Source: Scandinavium ludwigii_A (GTDB lineage Bacteria > Pseudomonadota > Gammaproteobacteria > Enterobacterales > Enterobacteriaceae). Taken from it: a stretch of DNA of 64,000 bases. Location: the NCBI GenBank assembly GCA_050516505.1, contig CP191518.1, positions 1,550,001-1,614,000 of the forward strand, given 5' to 3'. Shown here in pieces: positions 17,826 through 27,564 of this stretch. A model generated the notes under the pieces. It had not been told where the DNA came from and ran no database searches. It worked only from the letters and a program-made list of their open reading frames with translations. The translations under genes were made by a program, and so were the position numbers. Each line of letters starts with the position of its first letter. The first letter of the stretch is position 1.

Positions 17826-18892
17826 CACAGCACTCCTTTCGAGGAGGGAAGGGTGTCGCCCTCCACGCGAATCGCCTGACGCAGAGTACGGCCAAAGGCT
17901 TTAAACAGACTCTCCACGCGGTGGTGATCGTTTTTGCCTTTGGTTTTCAGGTGCAGCGTGACGCCCATGGTGTAGGAGAGCGAGCGGAAGAAGTGCTCGA
18001 TCATCTCGGTGCTGAGGTCGCCCACGCGCTGATAGGTAAATTCAGCGCGGTATTCGAGGTGTGGACGGCCAGAGATGTCCAGCGCGCAGCGGGCCAGGCA
18101 TTCGTCCATCGGCAGCACGAAGCCGAAACGGTTAATACCGCGTTTGTCGCCCAGCGCCAGTTTCAGCGCTTCGCCGAGCGCCAAGCCGGTGTCTTCCACG
18201 GTGTGATGATCGTCGATATACAAATCGCCTTTGACGGTGATTTCGGTGCGGAATCCGCCGTGGGTGGCAATTTGATCGAGCATGTGGTCGAAGAAGCCCA
18301 CGCCGGTGTTAATTTTGCTGCCGCCTTCGCGGTCCAGCCACACTTTGACGTCGATCTGCGTTTCGCGGGTGTTACGCTCCACGTGCGCGTAACGGTCACG
18401 CTTCGTCAACTGCTCGGTGATTTTCAACCAGTTGAGATCGTCACGGCTGTAGCGAAGGCCGATAATGCCCATATTTTGCGCCAGGGTGACATCGGTTGCG
18501 CGGTCGCCAATCACATAGCTGTTGGCCACGTCCATCACGCCATCATTCAGCCACGCGGCCACCATGTTGGTTTTCGGCTTGCGGCATTCGCAGTTGTCGG
18601 TCTCGAAGTGCGGGCAAATCAGCACGTCATCAAACTGCACGCCCTGAGAGCTGAAGATCTGCATCATGAGGTTATGCGGGCCGTCGAAATCCGCCTGCGG
18701 AAAACTGTTGGTGCCCAGTCCGTCCTGGTTGGTGATCATCACCAGCTTGTAACCGGCTTTTTGCAGCGTCAACAGCGAAGGAATGACCTCTGCTTCAAAT
18801 GCCAGTTTGTCGAACTGATCGACCTGATAATCACTCGGCGGCTCGCTTATGAGGGTGCCGTCACGATCGATAAAGAGGAACTTCTGGGTCAT
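17825..18892 (-). CDS. hisB: Histidinol-phosphatase / imidazoleglycerol-phosphate dehydratase
   Basis: Bifunctional HisB covers steps 6 and 8. The N-terminal HAD phosphatase domain begins FIDRDGTLI and carries a Zn site in CPHFETDNCECRKPK. The C-terminal dehydratase domain (from about residue 170) has the metal-binding GVGFFDHMLDQ and DDHHTVEDTGLALGEA. The length of 355 residues is standard for the enterobacterial fusion. It overlaps hisC by four bases. Confidence 0.97.
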   Translation of the reverse strand: MTQKFLFIDRDGTLISEPPSDYQVDQFDKLAFEAEVIPSLLTLQKAGYKLVMITNQDGLGTNSFPQADFDGPHNLMMQIFSSQGVQFDDVLICPHFETDNCECRKPKTNMVAAWLNDGVMDVANSYVIGDRATDVTLAQNMGIIGLRYSRDDLNWLKITEQLTKRDRYAHVERNTRETQIDVKVWLDREGGSKINTGVGFFDHMLDQIATHGGFRTEITVKGDLYIDDHHTVEDTGLALGEALKLALGDKRGINRFGFVLPMDECLARCALDISGRPHLEYRAEFTYQRVGDLSTEMIEHFFRSLSYTMGVTLHLKTKGKNDHHRVESLFKAFGRTLRQAIRVEGDTLPSSKGVL

Positions 18893-19950
18893 ACATTCTC
18901 CGCACGAAGGGCGTCAATGACGCGCTGGCTCTCGTCGCGGGTGCCGATGGTGATGCGCAGGCAGCCGCTTAAAGAAGGTTGTTTATTCTGATCACGTAAG
19001 ATAATGCCCTGATCCCACAAAGATTTGAAGACCGCACTTGATGCCGTCAGGCGCACCAGGATGTAGTTGGTCTCCGAGTCGAAAACCTGCTCAACGCAGG
19101 CGATGTCACGCAGCTGCGTTATCAGATACTGACGTTCTTCGAGGATCTGCGCCACGCGGTCACGCATGGCATTAATGCCCAAAGGGCTCAGCGCCTGGGC
19201 CGCAATATCGGCCACCGGGGTGGAAAGCGGATACGGTGCAATCACTTTCATCAGCAGGGCAATCACTTCTTCGCTCGCGAGCGTAAAGCCGCAGCGCAAC
19301 CCGGCGAGGGCAAAGGCTTTCGACAGCGTGCGCAGCACCACTAAATGCGGGTATTCGGTAATCCAGCCGGTCAGCGTCGCCTGCGGGCAAAACTCGATAT
19401 AGGCTTCATCGGCCACGACCAGCGCTTTGCCGCGGGTCATCTCCAGCAGCACGCGAAAATCCTGAGGATTGATAATCTGCCCGGTCGGGTTATTGGGGCT
19501 GCACACGTACACCACTTTTACCCCGTCAAGTTTATCGGCGATGGCCTGCAGGTCGAGCTGCCAGTTTTCCAGCGCAGGTACCGTCCGATATTCCACGCCG
19601 AAGGTTTCGGCACTGACGCTGTACATGCCGTAAGTCGGGGGACAGAACAGAATGGCGTCTTGGCCGGGCTCGCAAAATGCGCGGATCAGCAGCTCAATCC
19701 CTTCATCGGCTCCGCGGCTTACCAGAACCTGTTCCGGTTTCAGCCCGGCATAGTGCGCGTAGTTTTCGATAACGGCTTTGGGCTGGCACTCCGGGTAGCG
19801 GTTCAGTGTTTGCTGCGAAAGATCGAAAGAGACCGCCGTCGGAAATTCATTGGCATTCAGCCAGACGTCACCTTTACCGCCGAGACGACGGGCAGACTGA
19901 TAGGGTGTCAGGTCGCGGACGTTTTTACGGGCTAACTCTTCAATGCTCAT
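18889..19950 (-). CDS. hisC: Histidinol-phosphate aminotransferase
   Basis: HisC is the PLP-dependent aminotransferase of step 7. The 353-residue sequence shows SPNNPTGQ, VADEAYIEF (Asp binding the PLP nitrogen) and TLSKAFALAGLRCGF with the Schiff-base lysine. It overlaps both hisB and hisD by four bases in the tightly packed his operon. Confidence 0.97.
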   Translation of the reverse strand: MSIEELARKNVRDLTPYQSARRLGGKGDVWLNANEFPTAVSFDLSQQTLNRYPECQPKAVIENYAHYAGLKPEQVLVSRGADEGIELLIRAFCEPGQDAILFCPPTYGMYSVSAETFGVEYRTVPALENWQLDLQAIADKLDGVKVVYVCSPNNPTGQIINPQDFRVLLEMTRGKALVVADEAYIEFCPQATLTGWITEYPHLVVLRTLSKAFALAGLRCGFTLASEEVIALLMKVIAPYPLSTPVADIAAQALSPLGINAMRDRVAQILEERQYLITQLRDIACVEQVFDSETNYILVRLTASSAVFKSLWDQGIILRDQNKQPSLSGCLRITIGTRDESQRVIDALRAENV

Positions 19951-21251
19951 TTCATCTCCTTGAGTGCGGCCACGCGTAAGGTCACGGCGTTTTTGTGGGC
20001 GGTCAGACGTTCGGCGGCGGCCAGGGTTTCAATCGTGGAAGCCAGGGCGGAGAAACCGTCTTTCGTGAGTTCCTGTACGGTCATGCGCTTCTGGAAATCG
20101 GCCAGGCCCAGGCTTGAACAGGTCGCGGTATAACCGTAGGTCGGCAGCACGTGGTTGGTGCCAGAGGCGTAATCGCCTGCCGATTCTGGGGACCAGTCGC
20201 CTAAAAAGACCGAACCGGCGCTGGTGATGCTGTCGACCAGTGCACGCGCGTCGCGGGTCTGGATAATCAAGTGCTCCGGCCCGTACTGATTAGAAATTTC
20301 GACGCACTGCGCAAGATCACGAGCGACAATCAGTCGGCTGGTGGATAACGCCTGACGCGCGGTATCGGCCCGGGGTAATTCAGCCAGTTGACGTTCAACG
20401 GCTTTTGCGACGCGCGCAGCCATGTCGGCATCCGGTGTCAGCAGAATCACCTGGGAATCCGGCCCGTGTTCTGCCTGAGACAGCAGATCGGAGGCCACGA
20501 AATCCGGCGTTGCACCGCTGTCGGCAATCACCAGCACTTCGGACGGACCGGCTGGCATATCAATGGCGGCCCCGTCCAGACGCTGGCTGACCTGGCGTTT
20601 TGCCTCGGTAACAAACGCGTTACCCGGGCCAAAAATTTTATCCACTTTCGGTACGGATTCGGTGCCCAGCGCCAGTGCAGCAATGGCCTGCGCGCCGCCG
20701 ACGTTAAAGATATCTTTCACGCCGCACAGTTTGGCTGCATACAGAATTTCATCGGCAATGGGCGGCGGGGAGCACAGCACCACTTTATTACAGCCAGCGA
20801 TACGAGCTGGCGTGGCGAGCATTAATACGGTGGAAAACAGCGGCGCAGAACCGCCCGGAATATACAAACCTACGGAGGCGATAGGACGAGTCACCTGCTG
20901 GCAGCGCACACCTGGTAGCGTTTCTACATCAACCGGCTGCAGTTTCTGCGCGACGTGAAACGTCTCAACGTTTTTCACCGCTACCGCCATCGCCTGTTTC
21001 AGCTCATCGCTCAGACGACTGCTTGCCGCGTCGATTTCCTGTTCGCTAACTTTAAGCGTCGAAACGTCGGTTTTATCAAACTTCGCGCTGTATTCACGCA
21101 GCGCCTGGTCGCCATGGGTTTTTACGTTGTCGAGAATTTCAGCCACGGTGCGGCTGATGCTTTCCGACGCAGAGATCGCCGGGCGCATCAGTAAATCACG
21201 CTGTTGCTCGGGGCTGATGCTGTTCCAGTCGATGACAGTATTAAAGCTCAT
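19947..21251 (-). CDS. hisD: Histidinol dehydrogenase
   Basis: HisD performs the two final NAD-dependent oxidations from histidinol to histidine at a Zn site. At 434 residues it has the standard length. Family segments include IDMPAGPSEVLVIAD, QAEHGPDSQV and SPESAGDYASGTNHVLPT. It lies six bases after hisG. Confidence 0.97.
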   Translation of the reverse strand: MSFNTVIDWNSISPEQQRDLLMRPAISASESISRTVAEILDNVKTHGDQALREYSAKFDKTDVSTLKVSEQEIDAASSRLSDELKQAMAVAVKNVETFHVAQKLQPVDVETLPGVRCQQVTRPIASVGLYIPGGSAPLFSTVLMLATPARIAGCNKVVLCSPPPIADEILYAAKLCGVKDIFNVGGAQAIAALALGTESVPKVDKIFGPGNAFVTEAKRQVSQRLDGAAIDMPAGPSEVLVIADSGATPDFVASDLLSQAEHGPDSQVILLTPDADMAARVAKAVERQLAELPRADTARQALSTSRLIVARDLAQCVEISNQYGPEHLIIQTRDARALVDSITSAGSVFLGDWSPESAGDYASGTNHVLPTYGYTATCSSLGLADFQKRMTVQELTKDGFSALASTIETLAAAERLTAHKNAVTLRVAALKEMK

Positions 21252-21257
21252 GGTCGG

Positions 21258-22157
21258 TTACTCCATCATCTTCTCAATAGGCAGCACCAGAATGGAACTG
21301 GCACCCAGCGCTTTCAGTTTTTCCATGGTTTCCCAGAACAGGGTTTCGCTGCTAACCATGTGCATCGCCACGCGCTGCTGATCGCCTGCCAGCGGAAGAA
21401 TGGTTGGGCGTTCGGCACCCGGCAGCAGGGCAATGACTTCTTCCAGGCGCTCGGTCGGCGCGTGCATCATGATGTACTTCGATTCACGGGCCTGAATCAC
21501 GCCCTGAATACGGGTCAACAGTTTGTCGATGAGCTGCTGTTTGGCTTCCGGCATTTCGCCGTCACGCTGGATAAGACAGGCTTTGGAGCGGTAAATCACT
21601 TCTACTTCGCGCAGGCCGTTGGCTTCAAGCGTCGCGCCGGTCGACACCAGGTCGCATATCGCATCGGCCAGACCGGCACGCGGTGCGACTTCAACGGAGC
21701 CGTTCAGTAAGCAGGATTTAAACTGGACGCCTTTTCCATCGAGGTAGCGTTTAAGCAGGTGCGGATACGAGGTCGCGATACGCTTATTATTGAGGCTGAT
21801 TGGGCCATCCCACGGGTCGTCAACGGAAACAGCCAATGAGAAACGGCAGCCGCCAAAATCGAGGCGACGCAGGGTGAAGTAACGCGGGTCTTCGCCCTGA
21901 GCGCGACGGCTTAACAGCTCTTCTTCCAGCACGTTTTCGCCAATAATGCCGAGATCAACCACGCCGTCCATGATCAGGCCCGGGATATCGTCGTCACGTA
22001 CACGCAGAATATCGATAGGCATATTTTCTGCCAGCGCAATCAGGCGCTGGCTGTGCATATTAATTTTTATGCCACAGCGGGCGAGCAATTCGCGTGAATC
22101 ATCGCTTAAACGCCCAGATTTCTGCATGGCTATGCGTAAACGTGTGTTGTCTAACAT
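21258..22157 (-). CDS. hisG: ATP phosphoribosyltransferase
   Basis: HisG catalyses the committed, histidine-inhibited first step. It is the long-form enzyme of 299 residues, with the catalytic domain followed by a C-terminal regulatory ACT-like domain. Family segments are MQKSGRLSD, DLGIIGENV and LVSTGATLEANGL. The frame is open further upstream, but the start at 22157 (MLDNTRLRIAMQKSG) gives the conserved N-terminus, and the upstream part would run through the attenuator. Confidence 0.97.
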   Translation of the reverse strand: MLDNTRLRIAMQKSGRLSDDSRELLARCGIKINMHSQRLIALAENMPIDILRVRDDDIPGLIMDGVVDLGIIGENVLEEELLSRRAQGEDPRYFTLRRLDFGGCRFSLAVSVDDPWDGPISLNNKRIATSYPHLLKRYLDGKGVQFKSCLLNGSVEVAPRAGLADAICDLVSTGATLEANGLREVEVIYRSKACLIQRDGEMPEAKQQLIDKLLTRIQGVIQARESKYIMMHAPTERLEEVIALLPGAERPTILPLAGDQQRVAMHMVSSETLFWETMEKLKALGASSILVLPIEKMME

Positions 22158-22203
22158 TCTTATATCCTCGTAGTCCTGTCTGAATGACTCGAAACTTGCG
22201 CCC

Positions 22204-22240
22204 AAAAAAAAGCCCCCGGAAGTGCGATCTTCCGGGGGCT
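22204..22240 (-). terminator. his operon attenuator terminator
   Basis: Read on the minus strand, AGCCCCCGGAAG (22229-22240) pairs perfectly with CTTCCGGGGGCT (22211-22222), and eight T residues follow. It lies between the leader peptide and hisG, so it is the attenuator controlled by translation of the histidine codons. Confidence 0.95.
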
Positions 22241-22302
22241 CTCTCTTGCGTTCTGCACCACTGGAAGATCTAACTGTCTTCCAGCACACATCGCCTGAAA
22301 GA

Positions 22303-22353
22303 CTAGTCAGGGTGATGGTGATGATGGTGGTTTTTAAATTGAACGCTGTTCAT
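22303..22353 (-). CDS. hisL: his operon leader peptide
   Basis: A 16-codon ORF reads MNSVQFKNHHHHHHPD. It is the histidine-rich attenuation leader; ribosome stalling at the six consecutive His codons when charged tRNA-His is scarce prevents the attenuator from forming. As I recall it, the E. coli peptide is MTRVQFKHHHHHHHPD, with seven His; here the first His position is Asn (AAC). Confidence 0.95.
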   Translation of the reverse strand: MNSVQFKNHHHHHHPD

Positions 22354-22392
22354 AAAATTTCTCGTTGAATGCTTATGCATTTGATGCCTTTT

Positions 22393-22422
22393 AACCTAAA
22401 CCACTTCATCGCCACAAAGCAA
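22393..22422 (-). promoter_or_regulatory. his operon promoter
   Basis: On the minus strand TTGCTT (22417-22422) and TAGGTT (22393-22398) are separated by 18 bases, followed 40 bases later by the hisL ATG. Both hexamers and the spacing match the known E. coli his promoter as I recall it. Confidence 0.8.
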
Positions 22423-22530
22423 GGCCTTTTTTGCATCTTTAATTCATTTCATATTCATCAGATAAATTGTCAGTTGGCGAGGGCTGGCGTAGCCTTATAA
22501 AAGGAACGCGAACGAGTCAGGAGAACACCG

Positions 22531-23349
22531 ATGAAAAAGGTCGCAATCGTAGGTTTGGGCTGGCTGGGTATGCCGCTGGCACTGTCGTTGAGCGCACGAG
22601 GCTGGCAGGTGTCCGGCAGTAAAACCACCGAAGATGGGATTGAGGCCGCGAGAATGTGTGGCATCGACAGCTATTTGTTGCGCCTGGATCCGCAACTGGT
22701 CTGTGATACCGATGATTTAGATGCATTGATGAACGTCGACGCACTGGTGATCACGCTTCCCGCCCGACGCAGCGGTCCCGGCGAGGAGTTTTATTTGCAG
22801 GCAGTGCAGGAACTCGTCGACAGTGCGCTGGCGTATCATATTCCGCGAATTGTGTTCACCAGTTCGACCTCGGTGTACGGCAAAGGGCAGGGCACGATTA
22901 AAGAGAACGCCCCGCGTGATCCCATTACTTCCAGCGGTCGTGTACTGAAAGAGCTGGAAGACTGGCTGCATAATTTGCCGGGCACGTCCGTCGATATTCT
23001 GCGCCTTGCGGGCCTGGTCGGTCCGGCGCGTCACCCGGGGCGATTCTTTGCCGGGAAATCCGCGCCAGATGGGCAACAGGGCGTCAATCTGGTGCATCTG
23101 GAAGATGTCATATCCGCGATAACGCTGTTGCTTCAGGCACCGAAAGGCGGGCATATCTATAATTTATGTGCGCCCGGACATCCATCGCGTTCAACGTTTT
23201 ATCCGCAGATGGCCCGCGAGCTTGGGCTTGAGCCACCTGTATTCAGCGATAGCGCTGAGAAGGGACGCATAATTGATGGTAACCGCATCTGTTCTGAGCT
23301 GGGGTTTGAGTACCAGCATCCCGATCCGCTGGTGATGCCGCTGGAGTAA
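22531..23349 (+). CDS. yeeZ: YeeZ, NAD(P)-binding SDR-like protein
   Basis: A conserved 272-residue protein with an N-terminal Rossmann motif VAIVGLGWLGMPLA and the SDR-type segment FTSSTSVYGKGQG. It lacks a clear YxxxK. It resembles extended SDR epimerase-like proteins, but no reaction is established that I can name. CAGGAG precedes the ATG by about eight bases. It is divergent from the his operon and directly followed by yeeY, the usual enterobacterial arrangement. Confidence 0.9.
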   Translation: MKKVAIVGLGWLGMPLALSLSARGWQVSGSKTTEDGIEAARMCGIDSYLLRLDPQLVCDTDDLDALMNVDALVITLPARRSGPGEEFYLQAVQELVDSALAYHIPRIVFTSSTSVYGKGQGTIKENAPRDPITSSGRVLKELEDWLHNLPGTSVDILRLAGLVGPARHPGRFFAGKSAPDGQQGVNLVHLEDVISAITLLLQAPKGGHIYNLCAPGHPSRSTFYPQMARELGLEPPVFSDSAEKGRIIDGNRICSELGFEYQHPDPLVMPLE

Positions 23350-23388
23350 ATGTCCGGCGGTGACATCGCGTACCGACTGGGGGCGACG

Positions 23389-24306
23389 ATGAAACCATTA
23401 CTGGAAGTTCTCATCATTCTTGATGCGCTCGATAAAGAAGGGAGCTTTGCTGCGGCATCGGCAAAGCTCTTCAAAACCCCTTCCGCACTGAGCTACACCG
23501 TTCATAAGCTGGAAAGTGACCTCAGTATTCAACTGCTCGACCGGAGCGGTCATCGCGCGAAGTTCACCCGTACCGGACAAATGCTGCTGGAGAAAGGGCG
23601 GGAAGTCCTGCATACGGTGCGCGAACTCGAAAAGCAGGCGGTCAAACTACATGAAGGCTGGGAAAACGATCTGGTGATCGGCGTGGACGATACCTTTCCT
23701 TTCTCATTACTGGCTCCGCTCATTGAACAGTTCTACCAACGGCACAGCGTAACGCGGCTGAAATTTATCAACGGTGTCCTCGGCGGTTCCTGGGATGCGC
23801 TGGTGCAGGGCCGGGCCGATATTGTCATCGGTGCACTGCATGACCCGCCGCCGCTCAGTGATTTCGGTTTCGCGCCATTGGGCGAGCTGGAGCAGATTTT
23901 CGTTGTGGCGGCCCATCATCCTTTGGCGGAAGAGGCCGAACCGCTGAACCGCAAAACCATCAAACGCCATCGGGCGATTATCGTCGGCGACGGCACCACG
24001 CCTGACTGCCCTGCATTTCAGCAGGTGCTTGAAGATCAGGAAGCCATTACTGTTTTTGATTTTAAAACCAAGCTGGAGCTGCAAATCACCGGTCTGGGCT
24101 GCGGTTATCTCCCGCGTTACCTGGCTCAGCGGTATCTCGACAGCGGCGCTTTAGTGGAAAAAAAGGTCGCAGCTCACATGCCGTTTGATGCGGTGTGGAT
24201 TGGCTGGAATGAACAGACCGCGGGCCTGGCAAGCGCCTGGTGGCGGGAAGCCGTTGTGGCAAATAGTGCTATCGCGGCAGTCTATAACCGCGCCCGTGAT
24301 GAATAA
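23389..24306 (+). CDS. yeeY: LysR-family transcriptional regulator YeeY
   Basis: A 305-residue LysR-type regulator. The N-terminal winged helix shows GSFAAASAKLFKTPSALSY and LDRSGHRAKFTRTG, with the effector-binding domain from about residue 90. The frame is open from 23350, but the family N-terminus MKPLLEVLIILDALDKEG begins at ATG 23389. Targets are not known to me. It lies 39 bases after yeeZ and probably shares its transcript. Confidence 0.92.
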   Translation: MKPLLEVLIILDALDKEGSFAAASAKLFKTPSALSYTVHKLESDLSIQLLDRSGHRAKFTRTGQMLLEKGREVLHTVRELEKQAVKLHEGWENDLVIGVDDTFPFSLLAPLIEQFYQRHSVTRLKFINGVLGGSWDALVQGRADIVIGALHDPPPLSDFGFAPLGELEQIFVVAAHHPLAEEAEPLNRKTIKRHRAIIVGDGTTPDCPAFQQVLEDQEAITVFDFKTKLELQITGLGCGYLPRYLAQRYLDSGALVEKKVAAHMPFDAVWIGWNEQTAGLASAWWREAVVANSAIAAVYNRARDE

Positions 24307-24400
24307 TCAGGCGTTTAGCGAAAAGTTTTTGTTGATGAGCCTCTCGTTCTCTTGTTTTTAAGGGGGGATGGGGGCAGAATACGCGCCAGCAAAAAGAGAC

Positions 24401-24436
24401 TAACCGACGCAATTTTATGGCGTCGGTTATTTTTTG
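24401..24436 (+). terminator. Terminator after yeeY
   Basis: TAACCGACGC (24401-24410) pairs with GCGTCGGTTA (24420-24429), followed by T6. The remaining 150 bases before plaP must hold its promoter. Confidence 0.85.
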
Positions 24437-24585
24437 CTTTCGAGACACACTCATTCATACAAGAGGCCGGGCTTCGTACCGGATAGATACTTACTTAAAA
24501 ATCGACAGTTGTTGTCGCCGAGGATTTAACAAAATGGGGCAATTTTTTGCTTACGCGACGGTTTTCACCGTACAGGGGAATAACC

Positions 24586-25944
24586 ATGTCGCATAATGCT
24601 ACTCCAAACACCTCTCGCGTGGAGTTACGTAAGACACTTACGTTGATTCCGGTTGTTATGATGGGTCTTGCCTATATGCAGCCTATGACGCTGTTCGATA
24701 CATTCGGTATCGTATCTGGACTGACCGATGGTCATGTCCCGACAGCCTATGCATTCGCTCTGATAGCCATCCTGTTTACTGCGTTTAGTTACGGTAAGCT
24801 GGTTCGCCGCTATCCGTCTGCAGGATCAGCCTATACCTACGCCCAGAAATCCATTAGTCCGACGGTTGGATTTATGGTGGGTTGGTCTTCGCTGCTTGAT
24901 TATCTGTTTATGCCGATGATCAACATCCTGTTGGCAAAAATCTACTTTGAAGCGCTGGTACCTTCGGTTCCATCGTGGATATTTGTTGTCGGGTTAGTGG
25001 CCTTTATGACCATTTCTAACCTGCGCAGCATTAAAACCGTGGCTAACTTCAACACCCTGATTGTGGTGCTGCAGATGGGTATCGTTGCCGTTATTGTCGG
25101 CATGATCATCTGGGGCGTTCACAACGGTACGGGTGCAGGTACGCTGACCAGCAGCCGTCCATTCTGGTCTGAAGGCGCGCATATCACGCCGATGATCACC
25201 GGTGCGACGATTCTGTGCTTCTCGTTCCTGGGCTTTGACGGTATCTCTTCTCTGTCTGAAGAAACCAAAGATGCCGAGCGCGTTATCCCGAAAGCCATTG
25301 TCCTGACGGCGCTGATTGGCGGTGGGGTCTTTATCGTTGCATCTTACTTCCTGCAACTGTATTTCCCTGACATCTCTCGCTTCAAGGATCCGGATGCGTC
25401 ACAGCCAGAAATCATGCTGTACGTGGCGGGTACAACCTTCCAGTGGTGCGTGCTTATCTTCTCAAGCGTGACCGTACTGGCATCCGGCATGGCCGCACAC
25501 GCAGGCGTTTCTCGTCTGATGTATGTGATGGGCCGCGATGGGGTGTTCCCGAAAAGCTTCTTCGGTTACGTGCATCCGAAATGGCGTACCCCGGCATGGA
25601 ACGTGCTGCTGGTGGGCGCAATTGCACTGCTGGCGATTAAATTCGACCTGGTAACCGCAACGGCGTTGATTAACTTCGGTGCGCTGGTGGCCTTCACCTT
25701 CGTTAACCTGTCCGTTATCTCGCAGTTCTGGATCCGCGAAAAGCGCAACAAAACGCTGAAAGATCACTTCCACTACCTGTTTATGCCGGTATGTGGTGCG
25801 CTGACAGTCGGTGCGCTGTGGATTAACCTGGAAGAAAGCTCAATGGTTCTCGGTCTGATTTGGGGCGCAGGTGGCCTGATTTATCTGGCCTGTGTGACCC
25901 GCAGCTTCCGTAACCCGGTGCCGCAGTACGAAGACATCGCGTAA
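24586..25944 (+). CDS. plaP: Low-affinity putrescine importer PlaP
   Basis: PlaP (formerly YeeF) is an APC-superfamily proton/putrescine symporter of the inner membrane with about 12 membrane segments. The 452-residue length equals the E. coli protein. GLAYMQPMTLFDTFGIVSGL, SAGSAYTYAQKSISP and FSFLGFDGISSLSEET are family segments. The frame is open from 24547, but MSHNATPNTSRVELRKTL at ATG 24586 is the conserved start and is preceded by AGGGGA. A close paralogue, PuuP, lies 17 kb downstream. Confidence 0.94.
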   Translation: MSHNATPNTSRVELRKTLTLIPVVMMGLAYMQPMTLFDTFGIVSGLTDGHVPTAYAFALIAILFTAFSYGKLVRRYPSAGSAYTYAQKSISPTVGFMVGWSSLLDYLFMPMINILLAKIYFEALVPSVPSWIFVVGLVAFMTISNLRSIKTVANFNTLIVVLQMGIVAVIVGMIIWGVHNGTGAGTLTSSRPFWSEGAHITPMITGATILCFSFLGFDGISSLSEETKDAERVIPKAIVLTALIGGGVFIVASYFLQLYFPDISRFKDPDASQPEIMLYVAGTTFQWCVLIFSSVTVLASGMAAHAGVSRLMYVMGRDGVFPKSFFGYVHPKWRTPAWNVLLVGAIALLAIKFDLVTATALINFGALVAFTFVNLSVISQFWIREKRNKTLKDHFHYLFMPVCGALTVGALWINLEESSMVLGLIWGAGGLIYLACVTRSFRNPVPQYEDIA

Positions 25945-25960
25945 TCGACACGCGAGAGTC

Positions 25961-25995
25961 AAAAAAAACCGGAGACACAGTCTCCGGTTTTTTTA
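25961..25995. terminator. Bidirectional terminator between plaP and sbcB
   Basis: AACCGGAGAC and GTCTCCGGTT form a hairpin with an A8 run on the left and T7 on the right, between converging genes. Confidence 0.9.
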
Positions 25996-26011
25996 TGCCT
26001 GTCATCCAGAC

Positions 26012-27436
26012 TTAAACAATCTCTTGTGCGTACTGATACAGCGCTTTGAGCAGGGCGAGCTTCTCGTCATTCCCTTCATACTGCACATAAAGCTGCTGCA
26101 GTTCATCGGCATAAGCCTGCAAGAATTCCGGGGTAAAGACGTTACGACGGTGCTGCAACCAGCGCTGCTGCTCGGCTTCATCCAGCGTGCCGGGGAAATT
26201 ACGCGCCCGATAGTTGAACAGCAGTTTCTCGATGCGCTTATCGGCAAACGTGAGGTCTAACGCGGGCAGATTGCGCGGCTCGGTCTCCAGCAGGATTTTC
26301 ATTGCCGCGCGGTCTGCATCGCTGAAGAAACCATTATAGAGCTGGGTATCGACGTTTTCTGACGGTACAAAAGGTTCCGCCTCGGCAAAAATCGCCAGCA
26401 CTTTGTCACGTATCTGCGGGTTATCGCGCAGCACTTTCAGGTTATCCAGACACTGCTGGCGATTGATGCCCAGACGATCGGCATCTTCCGGGCGCAAAGT
26501 ATTGCCCTGCGCGAGAATAGGGCATTTATTCAGGTGCACCAGTTTGACCGGAACCGCCGCCAGCTCGCCGAGATCGGCTTTCGGTGTGTATAAACGCTCA
26601 CGCAGTTCATCGGCATTCAGTTCGAGCAGCGGCGACATATCACCCGCGAGGTCGACCATGATCACTGCGTTACGGTTGTCTGGATGCCAGGCCAGCGGCG
26701 CCACCCAGCTGGTGTTTCCGCGCCACGCCCCAAACATACCAGAGATATGTACCAGCGGTTTCATCTGCGGCACGTCAATCAGCGTCGCCAGTTTGTTCTT
26801 TCCGCGGAAGGTATACAGATAATCGAACAGACGCGGTTGACGGTCCTTCACCAGTTTTGCCATCGCGATGGTGGCGTACACATCGGCCATCGCATCGTGG
26901 GCGTTGCTGTGTTCGATGCCGTTAGCTTTGGTCAGGTGCTCCAGACGGAAGCTGGGTAAACCGTCTTCATTTTCTGGCCAGTTGATGCCTTCCGGACGTA
27001 GGGCGTAGCAGGCTCGCATCACGTCGAGCAGATCCCAGCGAGAGTTATGGTTTTGCCAGCTCCAGGCATACGGGTCGAAGAAATTACGGTAGAAAATGTT
27101 ACGCGTCACTTCATCATCGAAACGTACGTTGTTGTAGCCGACCACGCAGGTTTTCGGTACGGTAAACAGGTCATGAATTCGTCGTGCAAACGCCGCTTCA
27201 TTTTCGCCTTTGGCCAGCGCTTCCTGCGGTGTGATACCGGTAATCATTACCGCCTGAGGCTGCGGGAGATAATCATCAGCAGGCTTGCAGTAGAAGACTT
27301 CCGGTTCGCCGATAATATTGAAGTCAGCGTCGGTGCGAATAGCCGCGAACTGAGCAGGGCGGTCCAGCTGCGGGTGGGTGCCGAAGGTTTCGTAGTCGTG
27401 AAACAGGAAAGAATTTTGTAGACTGCCTTCTGCCAT
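26012..27436 (-). CDS. sbcB: Exodeoxyribonuclease I
   Basis: SbcB/ExoI degrades single-stranded DNA 3' to 5' and takes part in mismatch repair and recombination. The 474-residue protein has the DEDD exonuclease motifs: FHDYETFG (Asp and Glu of ExoI motif), the VGYNNVRFDDEV region, and HDAMADVYATIAMA near residue 180. SH3-like and helical domains follow. It lies 128 bases from the acyltransferase gene on its upstream side, which in E. coli is not present. Confidence 0.96.
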   Translation of the reverse strand: MAEGSLQNSFLFHDYETFGTHPQLDRPAQFAAIRTDADFNIIGEPEVFYCKPADDYLPQPQAVMITGITPQEALAKGENEAAFARRIHDLFTVPKTCVVGYNNVRFDDEVTRNIFYRNFFDPYAWSWQNHNSRWDLLDVMRACYALRPEGINWPENEDGLPSFRLEHLTKANGIEHSNAHDAMADVYATIAMAKLVKDRQPRLFDYLYTFRGKNKLATLIDVPQMKPLVHISGMFGAWRGNTSWVAPLAWHPDNRNAVIMVDLAGDMSPLLELNADELRERLYTPKADLGELAAVPVKLVHLNKCPILAQGNTLRPEDADRLGINRQQCLDNLKVLRDNPQIRDKVLAIFAEAEPFVPSENVDTQLYNGFFSDADRAAMKILLETEPRNLPALDLTFADKRIEKLLFNYRARNFPGTLDEAEQQRWLQHRRNVFTPEFLQAYADELQQLYVQYEGNDEKLALLKALYQYAQEIV

Positions 27437-27564
27437 TTTATAACATCCATTGCGTACGTTGATTAATAACGTTCCCGAAGTGCTATCTCAGGACGTCCGC
27501 TAAGAGCAAATATCCAATTGAAAATATTAAGTTATTATACCACAATTCCAATGAATGATAAAAA

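Noticed and set aside
17921..18991. Long plus-strand frame of 356 codons opposite hisB
   Set aside because: It is antisense to a certain gene of high GC; long antisense frames are common there, and the translation has no family resemblance.
22204..22289. Extended hisG N-terminus from 22289
   Set aside because: It would translate the attenuator hairpin; the conserved start is at 22157.
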